This document shows, piece by piece, positions 1 through 8,364 of a stretch of 64,000 bases of DNA (positions are counted from its first letter, which is position 1; each line of letters begins with the position of its first letter). The DNA comes from Oscillibacter sp. (GTDB taxonomy: Bacteria; Bacillota; Clostridia; Oscillospirales; Oscillospiraceae): NCBI RefSeq assembly GCF_028693505.1, contig NZ_JAQUVF010000006.1, positions 1 through 64,000 of the forward strand. Direction: 5' to 3'. A program made the position numbers and the translations under genes. The notes under the pieces were generated by a model, which saw nothing but the letters and a program-made list of their open reading frames with translations, was not told the DNA's origin and did not search any database.

Positions 1-252
1 TGATATTCTTTCCTTGAGCCATTGGGTGATCACTCCTTTTTTGAATGTCTCGACACCATTCATTTTATCGGAGTCCCAATGGCTTTTCTATGCCTTCATG
101 AAATTGCGAACTTTATTATACACGGCCGCATAAACTCCATGATTCAGGCGGCAAAGAGGAAGGCTCGCGGATTCAATACATTCAAGGGCTATACCTCCAT
201 GATTTACCTCATTGCGGGTAAATTGGAGCTTGCTGTGCCGCGCCCGTTTTAG
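1..252 (+). pseudogene. ISL3-family transposase C-terminal remnant
   Basis: Frame 1 reads to a TAG at 250-252. Its last ~45 residues (from about 118) contain INSMIQAAKRKARGF, then a MIYLIAGKL stretch, which resembles the C-terminal end of ISL3-type transposases (typically N-x-LIQAAK-x-KARG followed by F-x-N-MIYL). The part upstream of 118 does not look like the DDE domain and has no plausible start, so this is probably a decayed fragment rather than a working gene. The family call is from remembered motif resemblance only. No terminal inverted repeat is visible inside the window, and the element may continue past the left edge. Confidence 0.55.
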
Positions 253-349
253 CAGTCATCAACAAGAATTGGAGTTGAGCCGGTAAAATTTTGTCAACCG
301 GCGGTTGGCAAATGGAGAAAAGGCACAGAGAACAGAGAAACAGAGAGGA

Positions 350-385
350 GAAAAGAAGGCGCATCCGGGATGGATGCGCCTTCTG
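350..385 (-). terminator. Intrinsic terminator of ftsH
   Basis: An 11-bp inverted repeat (AAGGCGCATCC at 356-366 and GGATGCGCCTT at 372-382) lies just after the ftsH stop. Read on the minus strand it is followed by a T-rich CTTCTTTTC run. Confidence 0.75.
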
Positions 386-388
386 CTT

Positions 389-2629
389 TCAGGGGTTTGT
401 CGGGGTCTGCGTGCCGTCCTCCGGCGGCGCTTGCATCTCCGGCGGGGTCTGCGTGTCGTCCTCCGGCGTCTCGGGAGACACGGGCTGCGCCTCCTCCGTC
501 TCGGGAGACGTCTCCACCGGCTGATCGGACGTATCCGCGGGTCCTTCGATCTTCTGAGAGATCATGTGGACCTTTCTGGCGGGGGCTTCGATCTCCCCGG
601 AGCGGCTGATCGTGGAGGCATAGGCGTCCTCCACCAGCGCGGGGTCCCGGCCCTCGATGATGGCGACCATCTCCGCGCCGGTGATGGTTTCCTTCCCCAG
701 CAGGTAGGAGACCACCTTGTCCATGTCGCCCCGGTTCTCCTTGAGGATTTCCACGGCGTCCTGATAGCACCGGTCCAGAATCTCCTTCACGGCGCTGTCC
801 ATCCGGGCGGCGGTTTCCTGCGCGCAGTCCATGCCGTAGCCGCCGTCAAGGAACTGGTTGCGGCGGGAGGCCAGCGCCATCATGCCAAACTCTGCGCTCA
901 TGCCGAACATGGCCACCATGTTCCGGGCCACACCCGTGGCGTCCTGAATGTCCTGAGAAGCGCCGTTGGTCATGGTGCCCAGCACCACCTCCTCGGCAGC
1001 CCGGCCGCCCATGGAGACGGTGATTTTTGCCATCAGCTCGTCCCGGGTGCGCAGCTCGGTCTTGTCCTCCTCGGGCATCAAGAGGGTGTAACCCAGAGCG
1101 CCCTGGGTGTGTGGCACAATGGTAATCTTTTGCACCGGCTCGCTGTTTTTCTGCTTGTAGGCTACCATGGCGTGTCCCACCTCGTGGTAGGCCACCAGCT
1201 TTTTCTCAAATTCGGTGAGGACACTGCCCTTTTTCTCCGTACCGGCGATCACCAGCTCGAAGGCAGAGAGCAGATCCTCCTGCGTCACCAGCTTGCGTCC
1301 CTTGCGCACGGCCCGCAGCGCGGCCTCGTTCACGAGGTTTGCAAGGTCTGCGCCCACGCAGCCCGCGGTGGCCAACGCCACCTTTTTAAGGTTCACGTCC
1401 TCGCCCAGACGGATGTTCCGGGTGTGGACCTGAAGGGTTGCCAGACGCCCGGCAAGGTTGGGCCGGTCGATGATGATGCGCCGGTCGAACCGGCCGGGCC
1501 GCAGCAGCGCCTGATCCAGCACCTCCGGACGGTTGGTGGCGGCCAGCAGGATGACGCCCTTGGTGGGGTCGAAGCCGTCCATCTCAGCCAGAAGCTGGTT
1601 GAGGGTCTGCTCCCGCTCGTCGTTGCCGCCCATGCGGTTATCCCGGGACTTGCCGATGGTGTCGATCTCGTCGATAAATACGATGCAGGGGGCCACCTTG
1701 CTGGCTTCCTTGAAGAGGTCCCGCACGCGGGAGGCGCCCACGCCCACGAACATCTCCACAAAGTCGGAGCCGGAAATGGAGAAGAAGGGCACGTTGGCTT
1801 CTCCCGCCACGGCCTTGGCCAAAAGCGTTTTGCCGGTGCCCGGAGGGCCAACCAGCAGCGCGCCCTTGGGCAGCTTCGCGCCGATCTCCGTGTATTTCTG
1901 GGGATTGTGCAAAAAGTCAATGATCTCCGTCAGAGATTCCTTGGCCTCGTCCTGCCCGGCCACGTCCTTAAAGGTGACGCCGGTGGATTTTTCCATATAG
2001 ACCTTGGCGTTGGCCTTGCCCACGCCGCCAAGACCGCCCATGCCGCCCATGCCGCCCTTTTTTGCCATCCAGCGCATGGCGAAGGAGAACATCAGCATGA
2101 TAAAGAGGAAGGGCAGCACGTAAGAGACCAGCACCGCCATGATGGGGCTGACCGGCGGCTGATAGGTCTCTTTAAACCGCACGCCGTTTTCCTGCAGGTA
2201 GGCCACCAGCTCGTCGTTTGGAAGTTCCACCACGATGGGGTCCAGCTGCGTGGTGCGCGCTTCCCCGGCGGCGTCCGCATAGGTCCAGACCACGGACTGA
2301 TCGCTGGCGGTGGATTTGGTGTACGCCACGCCGTCCTTGCCGGTGTAGACGTAGCCATCCTCCGGGACCAGATGCATGATGCTCTCATTGGGGTCGAAGG
2401 CGACCTCGGTCAGCTCCCCCTCCTTGACCAGATCCAGGAAGTCGCTGTAATAGAGCTCCACGGTGGAGGACTGATGGCCCGCGCTGGTCATGTAGTTGGT
2501 GGCATAGCTGATGAGAATGGTCAGCAGCAGCGCCCAGGAGACCAGAGAGATGATCCCGCGTACGTTATTGTTTTTGCCGCCGGGACCGCCGGAGCCATTG
2601 GGAGAATTCTTTTTGTTGTTTTGATCCAT
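389..2629 (-). CDS. ftsH: ATP-dependent zinc metalloprotease FtsH
   Basis: Membrane-anchored AAA+ protease that degrades misfolded and regulatory membrane and cytosolic proteins. The 746-residue protein has two N-terminal membrane segments (about 24-46 and 163-186) flanking an extracytoplasmic domain, and a Gly/Met-rich linker at 191-204. The AAA module has Walker A GPPGTGKT (261-268), Walker B IVFIDE (to 321) and the second region of homology around residues 365-385. The M41 zinc site is HEVGH (482-486), with Val where HEAGH is usual. The C-terminal ~60 residues are an acidic Pro/Thr/Glu tail with near-repeats (PPEDGTQTP-like), longer than in many FtsH proteins. The start is set by AAAGGAG upstream of ATG at 2629. 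It is a single gene divergent from rlmB. Confidence 0.97.
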   Translation of the reverse strand: MDQNNKKNSPNGSGGPGGKNNNVRGIISLVSWALLLTILISYATNYMTSAGHQSSTVELYYSDFLDLVKEGELTEVAFDPNESIMHLVPEDGYVYTGKDGVAYTKSTASDQSVVWTYADAAGEARTTQLDPIVVELPNDELVAYLQENGVRFKETYQPPVSPIMAVLVSYVLPFLFIMLMFSFAMRWMAKKGGMGGMGGLGGVGKANAKVYMEKSTGVTFKDVAGQDEAKESLTEIIDFLHNPQKYTEIGAKLPKGALLVGPPGTGKTLLAKAVAGEANVPFFSISGSDFVEMFVGVGASRVRDLFKEASKVAPCIVFIDEIDTIGKSRDNRMGGNDEREQTLNQLLAEMDGFDPTKGVILLAATNRPEVLDQALLRPGRFDRRIIIDRPNLAGRLATLQVHTRNIRLGEDVNLKKVALATAGCVGADLANLVNEAALRAVRKGRKLVTQEDLLSAFELVIAGTEKKGSVLTEFEKKLVAYHEVGHAMVAYKQKNSEPVQKITIVPHTQGALGYTLLMPEEDKTELRTRDELMAKITVSMGGRAAEEVVLGTMTNGASQDIQDATGVARNMVAMFGMSAEFGMMALASRRNQFLDGGYGMDCAQETAARMDSAVKEILDRCYQDAVEILKENRGDMDKVVSYLLGKETITGAEMVAIIEGRDPALVEDAYASTISRSGEIEAPARKVHMISQKIEGPADTSDQPVETSPETEEAQPVSPETPEDDTQTPPEMQAPPEDGTQTPTNP

Positions 2630-2745
2630 TCTATCGGAAACTCCTTTCAGGGGGAAACGCTCTTATTAAAAGTATAACGCAGTATATCACACAAGCGGCC
2701 CTGTCACAAGGACAAGGGCACTTTTTTTCATGAAGTTTCTGTAAA

Positions 2746-2776
2746 TTCACACTTTATTGTGCCCTGCTTCTATGAT
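2746..2776 (+). promoter_or_regulatory. Candidate promoter of rlmB
   Basis: TTCACA (2746-2751) and TATGAT (2771-2776) are separated by 19 bp in the AT-rich ftsH/rlmB spacer. The spacer is long, so this is tentative. Confidence 0.35.
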
Positions 2777-2822
2777 ATACTACCACATGAATGCGACAAA
2801 AACTTCTTTTTAAGGAGACAAT

Positions 2823-3590
2823 ATGAACGAAGAAAAAAAGGACGCCCTGACGGCGGAGGCAGACGGTATCATCGAAGGCCGCAATGCCGTGATCGAGGCG
2901 CTTCGCGCGGGCGAGAACATTGACAAGATCTATCTCCAAAAGGGGGAGACGGACCGGACGCTGGGCCACATCGCATCCAAGGCGAGAGCCGCAGGCGTTG
3001 TTGTGGTGGAGGCGGACCGGCGGAAGCTGGACTCCATGAGCCGTACCCACGCCCATCAGGGCGTCATCGCGCTGGCGGCGGTGCGGGAGTATGTCAGCGT
3101 GGAGCGCATTTTGGAGATCGCGGCGGAAAAGGGGGAGCCTCCCCTGATCGTCGTGTGCGACGAAATTTCCGATCCCCACAATCTGGGCGCCATCATCCGC
3201 ACGGCGGAGTGCGCCGGGGCCCACGGCGTGGTGATCCCCAAGCGCCGCAGCGCGGGACTGACCGCCGTGGTGGCCAAGACCTCCGCCGGGGCGGTGGCCC
3301 ATGTGCCGGTGGCCCGGGTGCCCAACATTCCGGCCCTTTTGAAGGACCTCAAAAAGCAGGGCGTGTGGGTGTTCGGCACGGCGGCGGGCGGAAGTACGGC
3401 GCTCTATGACGCCGATCTCAAGGGCCCGGCGGCCATCGTCATCGGCAGCGAGGGGGACGGCATGACCCGTTTGGCCGTGGAAAACTGTGATTTTCTGGTG
3501 AGCATCCCCATGCGGGGAAAGCTCAGCTCCCTGAATGCCTCCGCGTCGGCAGCGATTTTGCTGTACGAGGCGGTGCGTCAGCGGCAGTAA
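2823..3590 (+). CDS. rlmB: 23S rRNA (guanosine-2'-O-)-methyltransferase RlmB (SpoU/TrmH family)
   Basis: SPOUT-class SAM methyltransferase predicted to 2'-O-methylate G2251 (E. coli numbering) in 23S rRNA. The 255-residue protein has the usual size and order: an N-terminal L30e-like substrate-binding domain (about 12-90), then the knotted catalytic domain. The three SpoU motifs are visible: DPHNLGAIIRTAE from residue 117, VIGSEGDGM near 201, and IPMRGKLSSLNASASAAI near 228. TAAGGAGA precedes ATG at 2823. It is followed after 21 bp by the pseudo-ATPase gene, so the two are probably cotranscribed. In many clostridia rlmB sits near cysS or mrnC instead. Confidence 0.94.
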   Translation: MNEEKKDALTAEADGIIEGRNAVIEALRAGENIDKIYLQKGETDRTLGHIASKARAAGVVVVEADRRKLDSMSRTHAHQGVIALAAVREYVSVERILEIAAEKGEPPLIVVCDEISDPHNLGAIIRTAECAGAHGVVIPKRRSAGLTAVVAKTSAGAVAHVPVARVPNIPALLKDLKKQGVWVFGTAAGGSTALYDADLKGPAAIVIGSEGDGMTRLAVENCDFLVSIPMRGKLSSLNASASAAILLYEAVRQRQ

Positions 3591-3611
3591 CACGAGGAAA
3601 GGACCGGCAGC

Positions 3612-5756
3612 ATGATCCCAAAGGACGAGAAAAAACGAAATAGCGCAGCTTTCCTCGCCGACGGGACGGATGTGCCGGCGGAGGAGACAGACTTCTCTCT
3701 GGAGGAGATTCTGGCTGAATACGGCGCGGGACGCGAGCAGCAGATTTTGCGGGATGTGGAGCAGTCCGTCTGCCCCGCCCCTTCGGCGGAGAAGCCCACC
3801 GAAGAGACAAAAATGCCGCCTGCAATGCCGCCTGTACGCGAGGGCGTGCCGGAGATCCCGGCCACTGCGGAGACGGAAAGGCCCCGGCAGGGGGCTTCGC
3901 TGCACGCCGAGGCCCCATGTGAGCTATTCGAGCTGGAAAAGGAACTGCCGAAAGCGCCCCGCCCCATTTCGCTGGAAGAGGTGGTGGGCAGCACGGTGGA
4001 CGCGGTGATGGAAGAACACCGCGAACCGCTGCTTCAGCGGCCCCGGGGCCTGTTTTCCCGGCGGCGGCTGGAGGAGACGGAGGAGCTGTACGCACCGCCC
4101 CAGCCGGAAGAAGAGCCGCAAGCGGAGCCTGTGGAGCCGGAGATGGACCCTTGGGACGCCTCGGAGCAATACCGCAGCGAATATCACCGCCGCCGGGGCG
4201 GACTGCTGGCGGCGGCAGTGGCCGCGCTGGTACCGTCCGTGCCTTTGCTGCTGGAGCGGCAGGGCTTTTTGATCCCGGTCTGGTCCGGGGATATCCAGCT
4301 GCAAACCATGGTGCTGCTGGGGTGCCTCGCGGTGGTGGCGCTGCTTTGTCGGAGCGTCTTTGCCAAGGGTGTGCGGATGCTGTGCAGGAAGCGCTGCACC
4401 AGCGAGCTGCTGATCTCCCTCTCCGCTATTCTGACGGCGGGGGACTGCGTAATGCGGCTGCTGGAGCCGGGGCGCAGCGCGACGATGCCCTATGTGTCGG
4501 TAAGCGCGCTGGCGCTGGTGTTTGCCCTCTGGGGAGACAGCCGGGAAAGCCGGGGGCGCTACGACACGTTCCGCGCCGCGGCGATGGACGATGAGCCGCC
4601 CTACCTCGTGACGGAGACGGGCCGCGGCGCCTGCAAGCAGCGGGGCGAGCTGCCGGGATTCTATACCGCCGCCATGCGGGACGACGCCGCAACGCTCTGG
4701 CAGACGGTGCTGCTGCCGGTGGTGCTGATGGCCTCGCTGGTGTTTGCCGGACTCAGCTCTCTGGGACAGGGGCGCGGCGCCGACTTCTTACTGAATTGGT
4801 CCGCTATTTTGGCCTCCGGCGCTACCTTTGCGCTGCCGCTTTGCTGGGGGCTGCCCTTTTCCAAGCTGGCGGCGCACCTGCAAAAAACGGGCTGCGCCGT
4901 GGGGGGCTGGCTGGGCGCGGAAAAGATCAGCCGGAAAAAAAGCATGATTTTGACGGACGCGGACCTGTTTCCGCCGGGGACCATCCAGCTCAACGGCGTG
5001 AAGGTGTTTGGCGAGGAGATGAGAAAAGCCACCTCCTACGCCGCCACCATGGCCCGGGCGGCGGGCAGCGGGCTGGAGCGGCTGTTTGACGGGCTGGTGC
5101 GCAGCGAGGGCGGTCATTACGAAAAAGCCGACGATTTCAGCTTTTTCGAAGAGGGCGGCTGGTCCGCCACCATCCACGGAGAGTCCGTGCTGATGGGGAC
5201 CGCTTCCTTCATGCGCAAGATGGAGGTCCGGATGCCGGGCAACATCAACCTGAAAACCGGCATGTTTCTCACGGTGGACCACCAGCTTATCGCGGTGTTC
5301 GCGGTGAAATACAATCCGGCGGAAAATGTGGACTTCGCCCTGCGGATGATGCGGCGCAGCCGTATCATGCCCATTTTGGCATCCCGGGACCCCAACATCA
5401 CGCCATCGCTGCTCAAACGCAAATTTTATAAGGGCGTGAAGGTGGAGTATCCCAATCTCACCACCCGGGTGGCGCTGAGCGAGGCGGAAAAGGACCGGGG
5501 ACTGCCCCGGGCGCTGCTGTTCCGGGAGGGGCTGCTGCCCTATGCCGAGACGGTGGCGGGCAGCCGTAGGCTGTGCAAGGCCGTCCGGCGGGCCACGCTG
5601 CTGGGACTTCTGGGCAGCGCCGCGGGAACGCTGCTGTCATTCTATCTCGTGAGCATGGGGGCTTACAGTCTGCTGACGCCGCTGGCGCTGGAGGTTTTCC
5701 TGCTGCTGTGGACGCTGCCAGTTTTGCTCATGACGGAGTGGACGGGCTGGTATTGA
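3612..5756 (+). CDS. Degenerate P-type ATPase-like membrane protein (predicted pseudo-ATPase)
   Basis: No confident family name. The 714-residue protein has an acidic, Pro-rich cytoplasmic N-terminus (1-190), then eight predicted membrane segments (about 196-215, 231-251, 264-284, 290-307, 362-384, 393-418, 661-683, 684-708). A ~240-residue cytoplasmic domain lies between TM6 and TM7, the layout of a P1B heavy-metal ATPase. LCWGLPFSKLA (410-420) sits where P1B pumps have CPCALGLATP. MILTDADLFPPGT (445-457) sits at the phosphorylation motif, with Asp449 but no KTGT. LASRDPNIT (589-597) replaces the TGDN region. The actuator loop is only ~54 residues with no TGE, and no GDGxND is found. The fold is probably retained but catalysis lost. 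The start follows GAGGAAAGG. Confidence 0.6.
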   Translation: MIPKDEKKRNSAAFLADGTDVPAEETDFSLEEILAEYGAGREQQILRDVEQSVCPAPSAEKPTEETKMPPAMPPVREGVPEIPATAETERPRQGASLHAEAPCELFELEKELPKAPRPISLEEVVGSTVDAVMEEHREPLLQRPRGLFSRRRLEETEELYAPPQPEEEPQAEPVEPEMDPWDASEQYRSEYHRRRGGLLAAAVAALVPSVPLLLERQGFLIPVWSGDIQLQTMVLLGCLAVVALLCRSVFAKGVRMLCRKRCTSELLISLSAILTAGDCVMRLLEPGRSATMPYVSVSALALVFALWGDSRESRGRYDTFRAAAMDDEPPYLVTETGRGACKQRGELPGFYTAAMRDDAATLWQTVLLPVVLMASLVFAGLSSLGQGRGADFLLNWSAILASGATFALPLCWGLPFSKLAAHLQKTGCAVGGWLGAEKISRKKSMILTDADLFPPGTIQLNGVKVFGEEMRKATSYAATMARAAGSGLERLFDGLVRSEGGHYEKADDFSFFEEGGWSATIHGESVLMGTASFMRKMEVRMPGNINLKTGMFLTVDHQLIAVFAVKYNPAENVDFALRMMRRSRIMPILASRDPNITPSLLKRKFYKGVKVEYPNLTTRVALSEAEKDRGLPRALLFREGLLPYAETVAGSRRLCKAVRRATLLGLLGSAAGTLLSFYLVSMGAYSLLTPLALEVFLLLWTLPVLLMTEWTGWY

Positions 5757-5837
5757 CCATCTCCCGAAAGCGGGGGGCGTTGGCACACAAAAAGAGACCC
5801 GGAAAGCCCTGGGTTCTTCTCCCCATCAATGATAGAC

Positions 5838-5882
5838 ACAAAACTCCCCGGGCACCGTTGAAGTGCCCGGGGAGTTTTGTTT
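5838..5882. terminator. Bidirectional intrinsic terminator
   Basis: A 15-bp perfect stem (AAACTCCCCGGGCAC at 5841-5855, complement at 5863-5877) has an A-run on one side and a T-run on the other. It serves the pseudo-ATPase gene on + and the small membrane gene on -. Confidence 0.85.
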
Positions 5883-5931
5883 ACACGAAAGCATCGCCAA
5901 TTTTACCGATAAGCGGCAAATGGCAGGGCTT

Positions 5932-6189
5932 TTATCCCCAAAGCTTCCATAGATAGCTTCCAATGGTGCAAACGCTGCATCCATAAAGAACCAGCGCACA
6001 GGCGGTGATGAGCCGCGCCTTTTTCTTTTCGCCTTTGACGGCATAGGTCTTGGCATTGATGGTGTAGGCCACGGCAAAAAAGAAGAAGCCCATTTGCAGG
6101 AACAGTTCCTTTTGGGAAAAAACCTTGATAAAACTGCCCAGTATGAAAATACTGCCCAGAACAATGAAGCCATTCATCACTTTATTCAT
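5932..6189 (-). CDS. Small hypothetical membrane protein (85 aa)
   Basis: Not recognised. The 85-residue product is dominated by hydrophobic stretches (about 6-23, 30-46 and 60-80), separated by short basic loops including VKGEKKKAR. That predicts two or three membrane helices. There are no cofactor motifs. GGGAG lies about 10 nt before ATG at 6189, and the gene ends just before a strong convergent terminator. Both support a real small gene, although there is no family evidence. It lies downstream of ilvD on the same strand with a 109-bp gap. Confidence 0.6.
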   Translation of the reverse strand: MNKVMNGFIVLGSIFILGSFIKVFSQKELFLQMGFFFFAVAYTINAKTYAVKGEKKKARLITACALVLYGCSVCTIGSYLWKLWG

Positions 6190-6298
6190 GGTCAGCTCCC
6201 GCCCACTCTATCAAATTTGAGGAAAAGGCGAGAGACAGGGGCCTCTCACCCAATTTCCCCAGATTCCCCGGAAGGGGTCTCTTTTTATGTGTCTTTGG

Positions 6299-7990
6299 TT
6301 ACAGCCGGTCGTATTTCAGGATGGCGCCCTCGGAGCCGGAGGCCGCAATCTTGCAGTAAAGGCCCAGCCAGCCCTTTTTGAATTTCGGCTCCGGGCGCTT
6401 CCACGCCGCCAGCCGGGTGTCGATCTCCGCCTGAGGCACCAGCAGCTCCAAAGACCGCTTTTCCACGTCGATGACGATGCGGTCGCCGTCATGGACGATG
6501 GCGATGGGACCGCCCTCGGCGGCCTCCGGAGAGATGTGGCCCACAAAGCAGCCGTTGTTGGTACCGGAGAACCGGCCGTCGGTGATGAGGGCGGTGGAAA
6601 GCGCCAATCCCCGGCCGTAGAGATACTTCATGGCCTTGAACATCTCCCGCATACCGGGGCCGCCCTTGGGCCCTTCGTACCGGATGACCACCACGTGTCC
6701 CTCCCGGACCTTTCCGGCGAGGATGGCTTCCTCCGCCGCTTCCTCAGAGTCAAAGCAGATGGCCTCGCCCTCGAAGTGGTGCAGGCTCTTGTCGAAGGCG
6801 CCGGGCTTCGTGATGCCGGTATCCGGCGCCAGATTGCCCCGCAGCACCGCAACGCCCCCGGTGAAGCCAAAGGGATCGTCCGCCGGGCGGATGACGAGGC
6901 CCGTGGCGGGATAGGGGTACTTGTGATCGGCAATATTTTCCGCCACGGTGTGGGCGGTGACGGTCATCGCGTCCGTATCCAGCATAGCTGCCAGATACTC
7001 CATCATCCGGGAGACGCCGCCGTCCCGATAGAAGTCGATCATGTTGTATTTGGAGGAGGGGTTGATCTTGGCGATCTGGGGCGTCGTCGCGGAGAGCCGG
7101 TCGAACTCGTTCAAAACGTCGATGGAAAGCTCCGCCTCGTGGGCGATGGCGGTGAGGTGCATGACGGCGTTGGTGGACCCGCTCATGGCAAGGCACACCT
7201 TGATGGCGTTGCGGATGGCGCCGTCGGTCAGGATCTGGCGGGCGGTGATCTTCTTTTCCACCAGCTCCATGATCTTGATGCCGGTTTCCTCGGCCTTCAC
7301 CATGCGGGCGGCGGAGGTGGCGGGGGCAATGCCGCCGTCCGGCAGCGTCATGCCCAGCGCTTCCGCCAGAGAGCACATGGTGTTGGCGGTGCCCAAATAG
7401 GAGCAGGAGCCGCAGGAGGGGCAGGAGAGGTCCTCCAGCGCGGTGTATTCTGCCTCTGTGATCTTGCCCGCGGAGAGCATGCCGTAAGCCTCCGCGCTGG
7501 AGGTCTGGTCGGACTGACGGCCGTCAAAGACCACGCCGCCCTCCATGGGACCGCCGGGCAGGAAGATGCAGGGGATATTCAGCCGGGCCGCCGCCATCAG
7601 CATGCCGGGCACGATCTTGTCACACGAGCCCAGCAGCACCAGCCCGTCGAACAGGTTGATCTGCGCCATGGACTCTACGGAGTTTGCAATCAGCTCCCGG
7701 GAGGGGAGGATGTAGTGCATGCCGTCGTGGCCCTGACCCATGCCGTCGCAGCCGCCGATCACGCCGAATTCAATCGGGGTGCCGCCGGCGCGGTAGACGC
7801 CGTCCTTGACCCGCTGGGCCACCTGACGGAGGTTGAAATGTCCGGGAACGCACTCGCTCCAGGCGTTGGCGATGCCGATGACGGGGCGCTTGAGATCGTC
7901 TCCGGTGAAGCCCATGGATTTGAGTGTGGCGCGGTAATACTGGTTGTCCAGACCGCACAGGATCTTTTCACTGCGTGCTGCGTGCTCCAT
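6299..7990 (-). CDS. ilvD: Dihydroxy-acid dehydratase
   Basis: Fe-S dehydratase converting 2,3-dihydroxy-isovalerate or -methylvalerate to the 2-keto acids in valine, isoleucine and leucine synthesis. The 563-residue length matches the family. Visible hallmarks are GSCDKIVPGM and CPSCGSCSYLGTANTMCS (cluster cysteines), NAWSECVPGHFNL, and the C-terminal ITDGRFSGTNNG and HISPEAAEGGPIA. The reading frame stays open upstream to 8212, but homology begins at MEHAARSEKILCG. AAGGGAGAG precedes ATG at 7990, so that start is chosen. No other ilv or leu genes are nearby. It has its own promoter with a ~90-nt leader. Confidence 0.97.
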   Translation of the reverse strand: MEHAARSEKILCGLDNQYYRATLKSMGFTGDDLKRPVIGIANAWSECVPGHFNLRQVAQRVKDGVYRAGGTPIEFGVIGGCDGMGQGHDGMHYILPSRELIANSVESMAQINLFDGLVLLGSCDKIVPGMLMAAARLNIPCIFLPGGPMEGGVVFDGRQSDQTSSAEAYGMLSAGKITEAEYTALEDLSCPSCGSCSYLGTANTMCSLAEALGMTLPDGGIAPATSAARMVKAEETGIKIMELVEKKITARQILTDGAIRNAIKVCLAMSGSTNAVMHLTAIAHEAELSIDVLNEFDRLSATTPQIAKINPSSKYNMIDFYRDGGVSRMMEYLAAMLDTDAMTVTAHTVAENIADHKYPYPATGLVIRPADDPFGFTGGVAVLRGNLAPDTGITKPGAFDKSLHHFEGEAICFDSEEAAEEAILAGKVREGHVVVIRYEGPKGGPGMREMFKAMKYLYGRGLALSTALITDGRFSGTNNGCFVGHISPEAAEGGPIAIVHDGDRIVIDVEKRSLELLVPQAEIDTRLAAWKRPEPKFKKGWLGLYCKIAASGSEGAILKYDRL

Positions 7991-8086
7991 GATGATTTCT
8001 CTCCCTTGATTGAATTCCGGCCGGTGAAGGCCGGGGATAGCCGCCATGTACAAAACGGAATAAAATTCCGCAGCTGAGACAGTAAA

Positions 8087-8116
8087 ATTATAACATTTTG
8101 CGCAAAGGAATGTCAA
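8087..8116 (-). promoter_or_regulatory. Promoter of ilvD
   Basis: On the minus strand TTGACA (8111-8116) is followed 18 bp later by TATAAT (8087-8092), both exact consensus, about 95 bp before the ilvD start. Confidence 0.8.
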
Positions 8117-8237
8117 CGGATTCCACGGGAATTCGGCAAGCCGCCGAAACGGAGGCGGATTCTTTTGCACAGAAGGCAGAATTTCCATCTGATTTTTCTC
8201 CTTCCTGCCCAAAATGTGAAATGTGCCAAAATTTTTG

Positions 8238-8266
8238 TTGTATTAACCGGGAGAACGTTGTATAAT
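8238..8266 (+). promoter_or_regulatory. Promoter of the EF-G paralogue
   Basis: TTGTAT (8238-8243), a 17-bp spacer, then consensus TATAAT (8261-8266). Confidence 0.75.
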
Positions 8267-8364
8267 TTCTACATTAGACACCCCGGCGGACCGCCAAATG
8301 ACTGATTTCGGCAGGGCGGATGCCGGAGCGCGTCATCAGCACAAACATAAGGAGTGGAACGATC

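Larger units (their letters stand above)
7991..8364. other. Divergent ilvD/EF-G regulatory spacer
   Basis: This 374-bp non-coding stretch holds two back-to-back sigma-A promoters. The ilvD leader contains two small hairpins (CGGAAT...ATTCCG near 8050-8070 and CCGGCCTTCACCGGCCGG near 8018-8036). No T-box or leader-peptide attenuator was recognised. Confidence 0.6.

Noticed and set aside
305-2677. 790-codon open frame on + opposite ftsH
   Set aside because: It is the antisense reading of ftsH in a GC-rich genome: His/Gly/Val-rich, no domains, no ribosome site.
6230-6290. Terminator after ilvD
   Set aside because: Only a 4-bp CCCC/GGGG hairpin and scattered GAGAC/GTCTC words; not convincing.
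7991-8110. T-box or leader-peptide attenuator before ilvD
   Set aside because: Only two small hairpins and a promoter are visible; no T-box motif, antiterminator or branched-chain-rich peptide.
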